Shown here one piece after another: positions 27,142 through 35,534 of a stretch of DNA of 64,000 nucleotides. The position numbers were made by a program, and so were the translations under genes. The notes under the pieces are model-generated. The model was not told where the DNA came from. It worked only from the letters and a program-made list of their open reading frames with translations, and did not search any database. Origin of the DNA: Haloplanus salinarum (lineage in GTDB: Archaea; Halobacteriota; Halobacteria; Halobacteriales; Haloferacaceae); the NCBI RefSeq assembly GCF_024498175.1, contig NZ_CP101823.1, positions 62,001 to 126,000 on the forward strand, given 5' to 3'. Each line of letters begins with the position of its first letter. Position 1 is the first letter of the stretch.

Positions 27142-28170
27142 ATGACAGATCAGGACACCGCGTTCACGCCCGAGGCGGCCGTCGACCACTGTCGACGCCA
27201 CGGTGTCGTCCCCGAGGGGGCGGCGGCCACGGCGCGCTCGCTCGGCGGCGGCGTCTCCAATCACGTCTACGAGGTGACGTGGGAGGACGGCTGTGTCGTC
27301 GTGAAGCGTCCGCTCCCGAACCTCGCCGTCGAGGAGGACTGGCCGGCCGACGTCGACCGCGTCCACAACGAGGCGGCGGCGATCCGCACCTACGCGTCGG
27401 TCCTCGCGGACGCCGACCTCGCGGCCCGCGTCCCCGGCGTCGTGAGCGAGACGGACGACCACGTCGTCGCCATCGAGTGTGCGCCCGCGGACGCGACGAT
27501 GTGGAAGGCGGAACTGCTCGACGGCCGGGTCGACGCCGCCGTCGCCGCCGCCGTCGGCGAGGTCCTCGGCACCGTCCACGACGCCGTGGCCGACGACCCG
27601 GCGGTCCGCGAGACGTTCGCCGACAAGCGCCCCTTCGATCAGTTGCGCGTCGACCCTTACCACCGCGCGACGGCCCGGCGTCATCCCGACGTGGCCGACG
27701 CCATCCGGACGGAGATCGACCGCATCATGGACGTCTCCCGCACCCTCGTCCACGGCGACTACAGCCCCAAGAACGTCCTCGTCGACCGCCGTTCGGGGGC
27801 CGTTCCCTGGGTTCTCGACTTCGAGGTGGCCCACTGGGGCGACCCCGCCTTCGACACCGCGTTCATGTGCAACCACCTCTACATCAAGTCGATCTACAAC
27901 CACGGCGCGCACGAGGCGTACGCGGACGCGGCCGCCCGGTTCTGGGACGCCTACGACGCCGCCGTCGCGTGGGACATCGAACACGAGACGGTGCGGGAAC
28001 TCGCGGTGTTGATGCTCGCCCGCGTCGACGGCAAGTCGCCCGTCGAGTACGTCGAACGCGAGGCGGTCGCCGACGCGCTCCGCCGGGTGGCGAAGGCGAC
28101 GCTCCGCGGCGAGGCGGCGACGCTCGACGAGTTCGCGGCGTTGGCCCGCGAGGAGGCGGCGGCGCTATGA
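27142..28170 (+). CDS. APH-family phosphotransferase (choline/methylthioribose kinase-like)
   Basis: A 342-residue small-molecule kinase. The N-lobe has a Gly-rich loop (LGGGVSNHVYEVTW, 34-47) and Lys55 in VVVKRP. The catalytic loop is HGDYSPKN (His204, Asp206, Asn211) and the metal Asp226 is in VLDFEVAHWGDPAFD. The kinase core resembles 5-methylthioribose and choline kinases more than antibiotic kinases. It overlaps the start of the enolase-like gene by four bases (ATGA), so the two are co-expressed and may act in one pathway. The substrate is unknown. Confidence 0.88.
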   Translation: MTDQDTAFTPEAAVDHCRRHGVVPEGAAATARSLGGGVSNHVYEVTWEDGCVVVKRPLPNLAVEEDWPADVDRVHNEAAAIRTYASVLADADLAARVPGVVSETDDHVVAIECAPADATMWKAELLDGRVDAAVAAAVGEVLGTVHDAVADDPAVRETFADKRPFDQLRVDPYHRATARRHPDVADAIRTEIDRIMDVSRTLVHGDYSPKNVLVDRRSGAVPWVLDFEVAHWGDPAFDTAFMCNHLYIKSIYNHGAHEAYADAAARFWDAYDAAVAWDIEHETVRELAVLMLARVDGKSPVEYVEREAVADALRRVAKATLRGEAATLDEFAALAREEAAAL

Positions 28171-29438
28171 CCGACATCGTCGGCGTCGACGCGTGGGAGG
28201 TGCTCGACTCGCGGGGCGACCCCACGGTCCGCGTCCGGGTCGACACCGCCGACGGGTCGGGGACGTTCACCGTCCCCGCCGGGGCCAGCACGGGCGCCCA
28301 CGAGGCCGTCGAGCGACGCGACGGCGGCGACCGCTACGGCGGGCGGGGCGTCCGCGAGGCCGTCGCGGCGGTCCGCGACGAACTCGAACCGGTTGCGGTC
28401 GGGCGACCAGTGACCGACCAGCGGGGCGTCGACGAGGCGCTCGCCGACCGCGACGGCACCGCGGACCTGTCCCGCCTCGGCGCCAACGCCGTCCTCGGCG
28501 TCTCGGGCGCCGTCGCCCGCGCCGCGGCCGCCGCGACCGACCGCCCGCTCTACGAATCGCTGGCCCCGTCGCCGGGGCCGGGATCCATCCCGCTTCCCAT
28601 GATCAACGTGCTCAGCGGCGGCCTCCACGCCGCGGCCGACCTGCCGATCCAGGACTTCCTGATCGTGCCAACGGGCGCCGAGACGTACCCCGAGGCCCTG
28701 GAGACGGCGTGGGCGGTCCGCCGGGCGGCCGCGAAACGGCTCGGCGACGGCGAGCACCCGCCGTCGGTCGCCGACGAGGGCGGCTTCGTCCCCGACGTGG
28801 CCGACGCCGACGCCGCCTTCGAGACCCTCGCCGGCGCCGTCCGCGACGCCGGGTTCGAGCCCGCCCGCGACGACGTGGCGTTCGCGGTGGACGTCGCGGC
28901 GACGCATTTCCACGACCCCGACCGCGACCGGTATGCGCTCGGCGACACAGCGGTCGATCGCGGGGCGATGATCGACCGCGTGGCTTCGTGGGTCGGCGAC
29001 TACCCCCTCGTCTCGGTCGAGGACCCGCTGGCCGAGGACGACTGGAAAGGGTGGGCGCGGCTGGCCGACCGCGTCGGCGACCGCGTCCAGTTGCTCGGCG
29101 ACGACCTGCTGGCGACGAACCCCGACCGTCTGGAGCGGGCGGTCGACGGCGGCGTCGCCAACGCGGTCCTCGTCAAGCCGAACCAGGCGGGGACCATCAC
29201 CCGGGCGCGGCGGGTCCTCGAACGCGCGCAGGCGGCCGGGTGGGCGCCCGTCGTCTCCGCCCGATCCGGCGAGACCTGTGATTCGACCATCGCCGACCTC
29301 GCCGTCGCCTGCGACGCGGGACAGATCAAGATCGGATCGCTCGCCCGGTCGGAACGCCTCGCGAAGTACAACCGACTGCTCGGGATCGACCGATCGTCCG
29401 ACGGCGGCTTCGCCGGCGCGGCGGCGCTCGCGCCGTAG
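28167..29438 (+). CDS. enolase paralogue with altered catalytic residues
   Basis: A 423-residue enolase-superfamily protein, full length. Metal ligands Asp242, Glu285 and Asp312 are intact, as are the base Lys337, Lys388, Glu204 and His154. However, the catalytic His of the SHRSGET motif is Ala365 (SARSGETCD), and the Glu of IQEF is Asp163 (IQDF). Thus 2-phosphoglycerate dehydration may be impaired or the substrate changed. It overlaps an APH-type kinase gene, unlike a glycolytic eno locus. It could still be a working enolase; a second, canonical eno should exist elsewhere in the genome. Confidence 0.88.
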   Translation: MTDIVGVDAWEVLDSRGDPTVRVRVDTADGSGTFTVPAGASTGAHEAVERRDGGDRYGGRGVREAVAAVRDELEPVAVGRPVTDQRGVDEALADRDGTADLSRLGANAVLGVSGAVARAAAAATDRPLYESLAPSPGPGSIPLPMINVLSGGLHAAADLPIQDFLIVPTGAETYPEALETAWAVRRAAAKRLGDGEHPPSVADEGGFVPDVADADAAFETLAGAVRDAGFEPARDDVAFAVDVAATHFHDPDRDRYALGDTAVDRGAMIDRVASWVGDYPLVSVEDPLAEDDWKGWARLADRVGDRVQLLGDDLLATNPDRLERAVDGGVANAVLVKPNQAGTITRARRVLERAQAAGWAPVVSARSGETCDSTIADLAVACDAGQIKIGSLARSERLAKYNRLLGIDRSSDGGFAGAAALAP

Positions 29439-29576
29439 CCGGTCCCATCCGGCCGCCGCGGGACGGCTACCGTGTGCGCCGGGACCGGCGTCCCCCCTGT
29501 GGGTACCGCGCGAGCGGTCGAGGCACCCCGTCGCCGATCCCGACGCACTCACCGGCCGTCCCGCGGCGGGCCCCCC

Positions 29577-29597
29577 GTACACCGTCGTCCGGTGTAC
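29577..29597. promoter_or_regulatory. perfect 8-5-8 inverted repeat, candidate operator
   Basis: GTACACCG-TCGTC-CGGTGTAC is a perfect palindrome with a 5-bp spacer, located 95 bp upstream of the CARF-like regulator. It is well suited to a dimeric winged-helix protein, possibly that regulator itself. It is also a possible hairpin after the enolase-like gene. Confidence 0.4.
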
Positions 29598-29636
29598 GCT
29601 CACGACTCCACGTCGGGGGATGTTGGATATTTTGCC

Positions 29637-29659
29637 GTTACTCGCGTTACGACCGTTAC
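29637..29659. repeat. three GTTAC repeats with exact 9-bp period
   Basis: GTTAC begins at 29637, 29646 and 29655, i.e. GTTACTCGC-GTTACGACC-GTTAC, within 60 bp upstream of the CARF-like regulator and just after a TATTTT run. The regular period could present a protein with repeated sites on one face of the DNA, but may be chance. Confidence 0.3.
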
Positions 29660-29692
29660 TTAGAAGCGGCGCCGCCGCGTCGGCATCGGCGA

Positions 29693-30466
29693 ATGAACGT
29701 CGCCGAGCGCGTCCACGTGATGCCGTTCGGGTTCGAACACGACCGGATCGTCGAACCCGCACGAGAGTACCGCGCCGACCGCGTGATCCTGCTGGACTGG
29801 CTCGCTCCGGACGTCGAACGCCCGTCGTACCACGACGACGTGCTCGCGGCGCTGGCGGCGGCCGGCATCGAGACCGAGCGCCGCGACTGCGAGCTGTTCG
29901 ACCTCTACGACTCCATCGCGACGGTCGCCGAGATCGCAACCGCCGAGGCCACCCCCGACGGCGAGGACGACGTCGCCAACGAGGTGTACGTGAACCTCGC
30001 GACGGGGAGCAAGATCACCGCCATCGGCGGCATGATCGCGTGTATGGTGACCGAGGCCGCCCACCCCTACTACGTCCGCGCGGAGCGGTACGCCTCGGGG
30101 ACGGAGCCGGTGGGCTACGGGATGGAACTCGCCGTCGACCTGCCGACCTACCCGATGGACCGCCCCGACGACCAGCAGGTCGCCGTGCTGTGCCGGCTCG
30201 CCGACGAGGGACCGCACTCGAAGAAGGCGTTGATCCGCTTCGGCGCCGACCGGGAACTGCCCTTCATCCGGGACTGCGACCGGCCGTTCGACGGGTCGGG
30301 GAAGCCGACCAAGCAGTCCTACGCACGGCTCAGGAGACACGTCGTCGATCCGCTCCAGGAACGGGGGTTCGTGGCCGTCGAACCCGCCGGAACCGCTCGG
30401 CGCGTGCGGACGACCGAGGCCGGCCGGAACGCAGCCCGGGCCTTCGGCTACGTCCGTGACACCTGA
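29693..30466 (+). CDS. CARF-like/winged-helix transcriptional regulator (HFX_2341/DUF6293-like)
   Basis: A 257-residue protein. The N-terminal Rossmann-like domain starts VHVMPFGFEHDRI and carries Asn101-L-A-T-G-S-Lys107, the position and pattern of the ligand loop in CARF domains (N-x-T-G-G-T-K). The C-terminal part is a winged helix (LCRLADEGPHSKKALIRFGA ... VRTTEAGRNAARAFGY). CARF proteins bind cyclic oligonucleotides or related nucleotides in CRISPR systems, but no CRISPR locus is present here. It ends 19 bp inside the convergent wHTH gene. Upstream DNA carries a palindrome and a triple repeat that could be its operator. Confidence 0.75.
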   Translation: MNVAERVHVMPFGFEHDRIVEPAREYRADRVILLDWLAPDVERPSYHDDVLAALAAAGIETERRDCELFDLYDSIATVAEIATAEATPDGEDDVANEVYVNLATGSKITAIGGMIACMVTEAAHPYYVRAERYASGTEPVGYGMELAVDLPTYPMDRPDDQQVAVLCRLADEGPHSKKALIRFGADRELPFIRDCDRPFDGSGKPTKQSYARLRRHVVDPLQERGFVAVEPAGTARRVRTTEAGRNAARAFGYVRDT

Positions 30467-30816
30467 TCGTCCAGGCTCTCGACGACCGGCTGGAGTCGGT
30501 CGTCGTCGTCGAAGAACTCGATCAGCGTCGCCGTGCTGTACGCGAGTTCGTACGCCGGCCGTCCCTTGCCGACGGGCGACCGCTCGCCCGCGTCCGCCGT
30601 CTCGACGTGTCCCTCGGCGTCGAGTTCGTTGAGCGCGCGGGTCACGTCCGCCTCGGAGACGGTACCGACCACGCCGTCGACGGCTGCGGCCTCCTCGCCG
30701 CAGACGCGGCTGATCTCACCCGCGTGAGCCGGCGTCCGTCCCGTCTCGGACAGGCGTGCGATACCGAGCAGGGTGAGGCGCTGGACGAGCGTCGTCGCGT
30801 GGAGCTGGTCGGTCAT
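30448..30816 (-). CDS. winged-helix DNA-binding protein
   Basis: A 122-residue protein that looks like a stand-alone winged helix. LVQRLTLLGIARLSETG is the first helix pair, EADVTRALNELDAEGHVET the recognition helix and wing, and GRPAYELAYSTATLIEFF a C-terminal dimer helix, similar to haloarchaeal PadR/MarR-like regulators. The ATG at 30816 removes a short unconserved N-terminus. It is convergent with, and overlaps, the CARF-like regulator, so the two may interfere transcriptionally. Confidence 0.7.
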   Translation of the reverse strand: MTDQLHATTLVQRLTLLGIARLSETGRTPAHAGEISRVCGEEAAAVDGVVGTVSEADVTRALNELDAEGHVETADAGERSPVGKGRPAYELAYSTATLIEFFDDDDRLQPVVESLDDQVSRT

Positions 30817-30852
30817 ACGTGTCAACTGAACGGCCAGCGTCAAAACCGTACC

Positions 30853-32574
30853 TCATTCGTCCACGGGCGACACGTCCGCGATCGACAGGACGATCCGGAT
30901 CCCCTCCCGGTAGTCCGCGTCGATGCTCGCCCCCCAGCCGTGGACCTGTGCGAGCGTGCGCACCAGGGGAAGGGCGGTCCCGACGGCGCCGTGGGCCGCC
31001 GCGTCGCCGTAGTCGAAGTACCGATCCGAATCGTCGCCGGGCGGATCGCCGTCGCCCGTGATCGTCACCTCGCCGTCGTGGCGGGCGACCGTCACCGTCG
31101 TCGCGCCGTTGTCGACGAGGAACTCGAAGGCCCGCTGGAGGAGCACTTCGAAGCGCGTCGGGTCCGCCTCGACCGACGGGGTCCCCTCGACGGTCAGCGA
31201 CGCGGCCTCGTGTTCGACGTCCGCCCAGGCTGTCCGCGCCGTCTCGGCGACGTCGACGGTGGTGGTATCGGCCATCGTCTGCCCGTACTGTGCGAGCGTC
31301 GCGAAGTCGTTCATCAGGCGGGTGGTCCGGTCGGTCGTGTCGGTGGCCGTCCGGAGCGCGCCGCGTGCGTCCTCGACGGATCCGTCCTCGAGCCGGTCGA
31401 TGGCCCATCGGACGTTCCCCTGGATGATCGTCACCGCGTTCCGGAGTTCGTGGCGCATCCCCGTCGAGAGGTCCTCGAGTTGCCGGTCGTGGCGTTCGAG
31501 TTCGCGCCGCTGGCGTTCGATCCGGGTCACGTCGGTGAAGACGACGATCCGCGAGAGCGACCCTTGGCCGATGTCGAAGTCGTTCTCGCTCACCACGTAA
31601 TGTCGGCGCTCGCCGTCGACGTCGACGTCGACCACGCCGCGGTCGTCGTCCAGCGCCGCCGCCACCGACGGGAGCGACTCGATGGGCTCGCCGGCCGCGT
31701 CGTCGAGGGCGGGAAACAGCCGGCGGGCCGCCCCGTTGAACTCGCGGATGCGGCGGTCGTCGTCGAGGAAGACGGTCGCCCCCTCGACGCCGCCGGTGAG
31801 CTGGACCGCGAAAAAGCGGTCCTCGAAGACGAACAGGACGCCGACCGCGAAGGCCGCCACTCCGAGGGGCGCGTGGATCATGTCGATCAACAGCGGCGAC
31901 GCGAACCCGAGGATGTCGAGCACGACCGGTGCGCCCGCGAGCGCGACCAGGACTGCGAGCGATCGGGTGTCGTAGTCCGCTTCGACGAACGCCTCGAACA
32001 GGGCGAACATGCCGACGGCCGCGAGCGTATACGAGAGGCCGGTTACGATCCAGTGAAAGAGGCCCTGCTGGATCGCCAGATGCGGGAACGGCTCCGTGAC
32101 GAAGCCCGTGGTGAAATAGAGGTGATGGATGGGGTTGGTGACCTTCACGGCGACGACGACGAGATAGAGGGCGATCCCCGCGCGGCGGTACGCCCGCTGT
32201 CGGTGGTAGGTGCGGCCGGTGTACGCCGAACAGAAGTAGAGCCACGCGAAGACGGTGCTGAACCCGAAGATGAGTCCGACCAGATACACCACCGTCTTCG
32301 GGCCGCGGCCGGGCAGGACCAGCAGGCTCGCGTGGCTGGCGGCCCAGGCCCCGCTCGTGGCGAGCAGGACCACGAGCCCGCGGCGCGTCTCGGCGTCCTC
32401 GATCCGTCGAGCGCGGACGGTGCCGGCGACACAGCCGGCGGTCGCCACGACGAACAGCAGCGTGTACGCGACGGCCGACGACGGTTCGAGGGCCAACGGT
32501 CTGTCGGATCCCTGGGCACGCCCCGTTACCAACCCTTCGGTTCCATCGCTACGCTCGTGGCATGAGTCACCCAC
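30853..32574 (-). CDS. membrane-anchored PAS histidine kinase (7-helix N-terminus)
   Basis: A 573-residue kinase. About seven hydrophobic helices in the first 230 residues resemble the haloarchaeal 7TM sensor (histidine-kinase N-terminal) region. A PAS domain follows (about 245-345, ending VVFTDVTRIERQRRELE), then HisKA with His in MRHELRNAV. The ATPase part is weak: FEFLVDNGATTV aligns with the N box, but the Gly-rich G1/G2 boxes are poorly kept (GDGDPPG, GTALPLVRTLA). The start is unsure: GTG at 32574 or a TTG near 32496 just before the first helix. Confidence 0.82.
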   Translation of the reverse strand: MGDSCHERSDGTEGLVTGRAQGSDRPLALEPSSAVAYTLLFVVATAGCVAGTVRARRIEDAETRRGLVVLLATSGAWAASHASLLVLPGRGPKTVVYLVGLIFGFSTVFAWLYFCSAYTGRTYHRQRAYRRAGIALYLVVVAVKVTNPIHHLYFTTGFVTEPFPHLAIQQGLFHWIVTGLSYTLAAVGMFALFEAFVEADYDTRSLAVLVALAGAPVVLDILGFASPLLIDMIHAPLGVAAFAVGVLFVFEDRFFAVQLTGGVEGATVFLDDDRRIREFNGAARRLFPALDDAAGEPIESLPSVAAALDDDRGVVDVDVDGERRHYVVSENDFDIGQGSLSRIVVFTDVTRIERQRRELERHDRQLEDLSTGMRHELRNAVTIIQGNVRWAIDRLEDGSVEDARGALRTATDTTDRTTRLMNDFATLAQYGQTMADTTTVDVAETARTAWADVEHEAASLTVEGTPSVEADPTRFEVLLQRAFEFLVDNGATTVTVARHDGEVTITGDGDPPGDDSDRYFDYGDAAAHGAVGTALPLVRTLAQVHGWGASIDADYREGIRIVLSIADVSPVDE

Positions 32575-32617
32575 TCACGGAAGCCTTATGCGTCGAGGGG
32601 GCCTCCGTATGGATGCA

Positions 32618-32812
32618 ATGGCAACTGGTACGGTCGATTTCTTCAACGACACTGGCGGTTACGGCTTTATCGAGACTGAGGACGCGGACGACGACGTGTT
32701 CTTCCACATGGAGGACGTTGGCGGTCCGGACCTCGAAGAAGGACAGGAACTCGAATTCGAGATCGAGGACTCCCCCAAGGGTCCGCGCGCGACCAACGTC
32801 GTTCGCCTGTAA
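32618..32812 (+). CDS. cspA: cold-shock domain protein
   Basis: A 64-residue CspA-type OB fold: MATGTVDFFNDTGGYGFIE with the RNP1-like motif GGYGFI, and DDVFFHMEDV as the RNP2-like motif. It binds single-stranded nucleic acid and acts as an RNA chaperone. The ATG at 32618 is preferred over an ATG three codons earlier by comparison with the family. The start lies 43 bp from the divergent histidine kinase GTG, so the promoters overlap. Confidence 0.95.
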   Translation: MATGTVDFFNDTGGYGFIETEDADDDVFFHMEDVGGPDLEEGQELEFEIEDSPKGPRATNVVRL

Positions 32813-32952
32813 GGCGACGGACGTCACTTCTCGCCGATCTCCACGATTTTTGCGTGACCACGACACCCAGCGGCGGCGCCGATTCTCAGCCCTGAGAAGG
32901 CGGGCGGCACGTTGAAACCCCTGGGCGCCGTCGGCTCGACAGAGTGACTGCT

Positions 32953-34527
32953 ATGGACGCGCCCGGCCGTTCCGCACTCGTCGCCCTGGTCGTCGCGGCC
33001 GGCGTCGTCGGCTTCCTCCCCGCCGCCGGCGTCGTCGGCGCGACGTCGCCGGCGATCACCGTCACCGTCGACGGCTCGCCCGTCGACGACGGCAACGAGA
33101 CGGTGGTCAACGACGACCCGCCCATCGGCGTCAGCGTGGACGCGGATCGGTCCATCGACGTCGTCTCGGTTCGCGTCGACGGTACCACCGAGCGGCGCTA
33201 CACGCCCAACGGCTCCACGCTCGACGAGACGTTCCACCTCGGCCTCGCGAGCGGCGAACACAATATCTCGGTCGTGGTGAAGACCGAGGAGGTCACGACC
33301 CACGAGGTGACGGTGATCAAGGACGCCCAACGGCCCTACGTCGCCTACACAGCACCGTTCGAGACGGACACCTACGAGCCCCCGCCGGAGCGCGTGACGG
33401 TGAACCGGTCGCGGGTCACGCTCGCGGGGAATTTCAGCGATCTGACGGGGGTCACACACCTCCTCATCAACCGCTCGACCGAGTACGACACCGGCGCGGG
33501 CACGCGGACCGACCGCGCCGTCTACGAGGCGCGAACGCCGAACGAGTCGTTCTCCCAGTCGGTATTCCTCGGGGTGGGCGACAACACCGTGACCGCGCGC
33601 TACTACGACGAACTCAACCACGTCCGCGTCCATCGGGTGACCATCACGGTCCAGGACACCGCGCCGCCGACGCTGTCGAACCTGTCGGTGGTCCGGACGG
33701 CCCCGGAGACCCTCCGGGTGCGGGGGAGTGCGACGGACAACGGGCAGATCCGGAGCGTCTCGCTCACGCCCGCGAACGTCGACGACACCACGTACCTGCT
33801 CAACCCGGGAGTCGGCGAACCGAACCCCGCGCGCCAGCGGACGACCTTCGCGTCGAACGTCACGCTCCACCCCGGTGTCAACAGCGTCGTCCTACGGGCG
33901 ACCGACACGGCGGGCAACACCGTCGAACGGACCGTCTCCGTCAGGCGGACCGTCGTTCCCGAACTCCGTCTCGACCGCGGGGGGACCCGGTACGTCAACG
34001 GTAGCACCGTCGTCGCCAGGGGGGTGGCGACCGACGGCGAAATCGTCTCCGCCACCCTCGAAACCGTCGACGCCGACACCGGCGAGGTGGTCGACATCGT
34101 CTCCCTCCACGACGGCGACATCGTGACCGACCTCGACTTCGAGCGCCACCTCGACGCCCCCGAGAGCCGGCACACGACGGTTCGACTCCGCGTCATCGAC
34201 TCCTCGGGAACCGAACACGTCACCACGCTGGACCGGACGCTGACCGTCGAGACACCGACGGCGACGCCGACGGTGACGCCGAGGCCCTCGACCACGTCCT
34301 CCCCGCCGCCCGAATCGACGGCGACGCCGGTGCCGACGGCCACCCCGGACGGATCGAACGCGAGCGGCCTGACCGTCCCCGTTATCGGCGTGACGATACC
34401 GGTGCCGTCCGTCCTCGGCACGTCCGTCTCGCTGCCGGTCCCCGTCGTCGGGCCGTTCGACGTTCCGATCCTCCCCGTGGCCGCGCTGCTTGCCGTCGGA
34501 CTGGGCGTCGTCGGTCGCCGCCGCTGA
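32953..34527 (+). CDS. secreted cell-surface protein with Thr/Pro stalk and C-terminal membrane anchor
   Basis: A 524-residue exported protein. A signal peptide (residues 1-31, ALVVAAGVVGFLPAAGVVGA) precedes several beta-sandwich, Ig-like segments with repeated DTxGNT/LTxEV patterns (for example VVLRATDTAGNTVERTVSV). A Thr/Pro-rich, probably glycosylated stalk (TPTATPTVTPRPST...) follows, then a C-terminal hydrophobic helix ending VVGRRR. This is the layout of haloarchaeal surface glycoproteins without a PGF motif. GTG at 32944 is an alternative start. Confidence 0.78.
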   Translation: MDAPGRSALVALVVAAGVVGFLPAAGVVGATSPAITVTVDGSPVDDGNETVVNDDPPIGVSVDADRSIDVVSVRVDGTTERRYTPNGSTLDETFHLGLASGEHNISVVVKTEEVTTHEVTVIKDAQRPYVAYTAPFETDTYEPPPERVTVNRSRVTLAGNFSDLTGVTHLLINRSTEYDTGAGTRTDRAVYEARTPNESFSQSVFLGVGDNTVTARYYDELNHVRVHRVTITVQDTAPPTLSNLSVVRTAPETLRVRGSATDNGQIRSVSLTPANVDDTTYLLNPGVGEPNPARQRTTFASNVTLHPGVNSVVLRATDTAGNTVERTVSVRRTVVPELRLDRGGTRYVNGSTVVARGVATDGEIVSATLETVDADTGEVVDIVSLHDGDIVTDLDFERHLDAPESRHTTVRLRVIDSSGTEHVTTLDRTLTVETPTATPTVTPRPSTTSSPPPESTATPVPTATPDGSNASGLTVPVIGVTIPVPSVLGTSVSLPVPVVGPFDVPILPVAALLAVGLGVVGRRR

Positions 34528-34600
34528 CCGACGAACCGCCACCCGGCCCGGCATCCGCCACAGTAGTTTTCAGACGGCGGCGGCTATCGCCGACGAGGTG

Positions 34601-35171
34601 ATGCCATCCCGCCGGAATCGCCCTCCACGATCACCCTGCATCTGACCGACTCGCGGACGACGGTCGAGCCGCGACACTGTACGCGCATCACCCCGGTTCC
34701 CGAAGCATCGGCCGTCGTCGTCGTCGCCCTCGCAGGGTCGCCGGTTCGGTGGCTCGACGACTGGGAGGCCATGCCCGACACCGACATCGACCGCGCGACG
34801 TTCGTCGTCGACGACGCCACCTCGTGGGTGGCCGGCGACCCCCGCGACCGTCTCGACGCCGCAGCGTCGCCGGACACCGACGTCCGCGTCCGGACTCTCG
34901 CGTCACCCGGCAACCTCACCGACGTCGGGGTCACGCTGACGGAGGTGCTGGAGCGACAGCCAGCCGGGCCGACCCTCCTCTGTTTCCAGTCGCTGACGGT
35001 GCTGTTGCAGTACGCGCCGCTCGACGAGGTGTACCAGTTCCTCCACACGCTCGAGACACACGTCGAGCGGACCGACACGGCGGCGCACTTCCACCTCCAG
35101 AGGGCGCCCACGACGAGGAGGCGGTCGACACCCTGCGGCCCGTCTTCGATCGGGTCCACGGGGACTCCTGA
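34601..35171 (+). pseudogene. conserved haloarchaeal protein with two apparent frameshifts
   Basis: The best reading uses two frame changes. The ATG at 34601 quickly meets a stop, while the +1-shifted frame from about 34605 is open and conserved-looking (TITLHLTDSRTT ... VVVVALAGSPVRWLDDWEAMP ... TLLCFQSLTVLLQY). Near 35095 (HFHLQ) coding again shifts to PEGAHDEEAVDTLRPVFDRVHGDS before TGA. Each shift is explained by one missing base. The fold looks RecA-like, as in the haloarchaeal DUF7504 group, but this is uncertain. Either a decaying gene or sequencing errors. Confidence 0.55.
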
Positions 35172-35197
35172 GACGCCCGGCGGGAGCCGATCGACTC

Positions 35198-35279
35198 ATA
35201 CGGTTTATTGTAACTGTTTACCGGTGGTTCGCCGAACTGTTCCGGTGAACCACCGGTAGTGACTTACGATAAACAGTAT
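35198..35279. repeat. 82-bp palindromic element, copy 1
   Basis: An imperfect hairpin-forming repeat. The left arm ATACGGTTTATTGTAAC... and the inverted right arm ATACTGTTTATCGTAAG... match at about three quarters of positions and share ACCGGTGGTTC near the centre. It lies between a frameshifted gene and a membrane protein gene. Inverted relative to a second 82-bp copy at 41412-41493, which is about 85% identical. Probably a MITE-like mobile repeat. Confidence 0.75.
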
Positions 35280-35297
35280 CACACGTGGCGCCGTCGG

Positions 35298-35534
35298 TCA
35301 GACGGCCGCGACGTAGCCGAAGTAGCCGCCGCCGAGGACGAGGCCGACGCCGACGGCCCGGACCAGGTACAGCCAGCGGTCGGACGGGTCCCCGTCGGTG
35401 CCGTAGCCGCCGCCCCGGTCGTGGGGACGACGGCCGACGGTGTGGACCCGGATCACGGCGCCGGGGGCGACCAGACAGAGTGCGCCGAGCAGGAGGCCGA
35501 GGATCGCCGCCAGGAGCGTCCGGACGTCTACCAT
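35298..35534 (-). CDS. small membrane protein upstream-coupled to htpX
   Basis: A 78-residue protein with two hydrophobic helices: TLLAAILGLLLGALCLVAPGAVI near the N-terminus and VRAVGVGLVLGGGYFGYVA at the C-terminus, joined by a Gly/Asp loop. The start codon directly abuts the htpX stop, so it is probably translated with htpX. No family recognised. Confidence 0.7.
   Translation of the reverse strand: MVDVRTLLAAILGLLLGALCLVAPGAVIRVHTVGRRPHDRGGGYGTDGDPSDRWLYLVRAVGVGLVLGGGYFGYVAAV

Noticed and set aside
31058-31600. Plus-strand open frame within the membrane histidine kinase gene
   Set aside because: Low-complexity Ser/Arg translation; the minus-strand PAS-HisKA protein explains the region.
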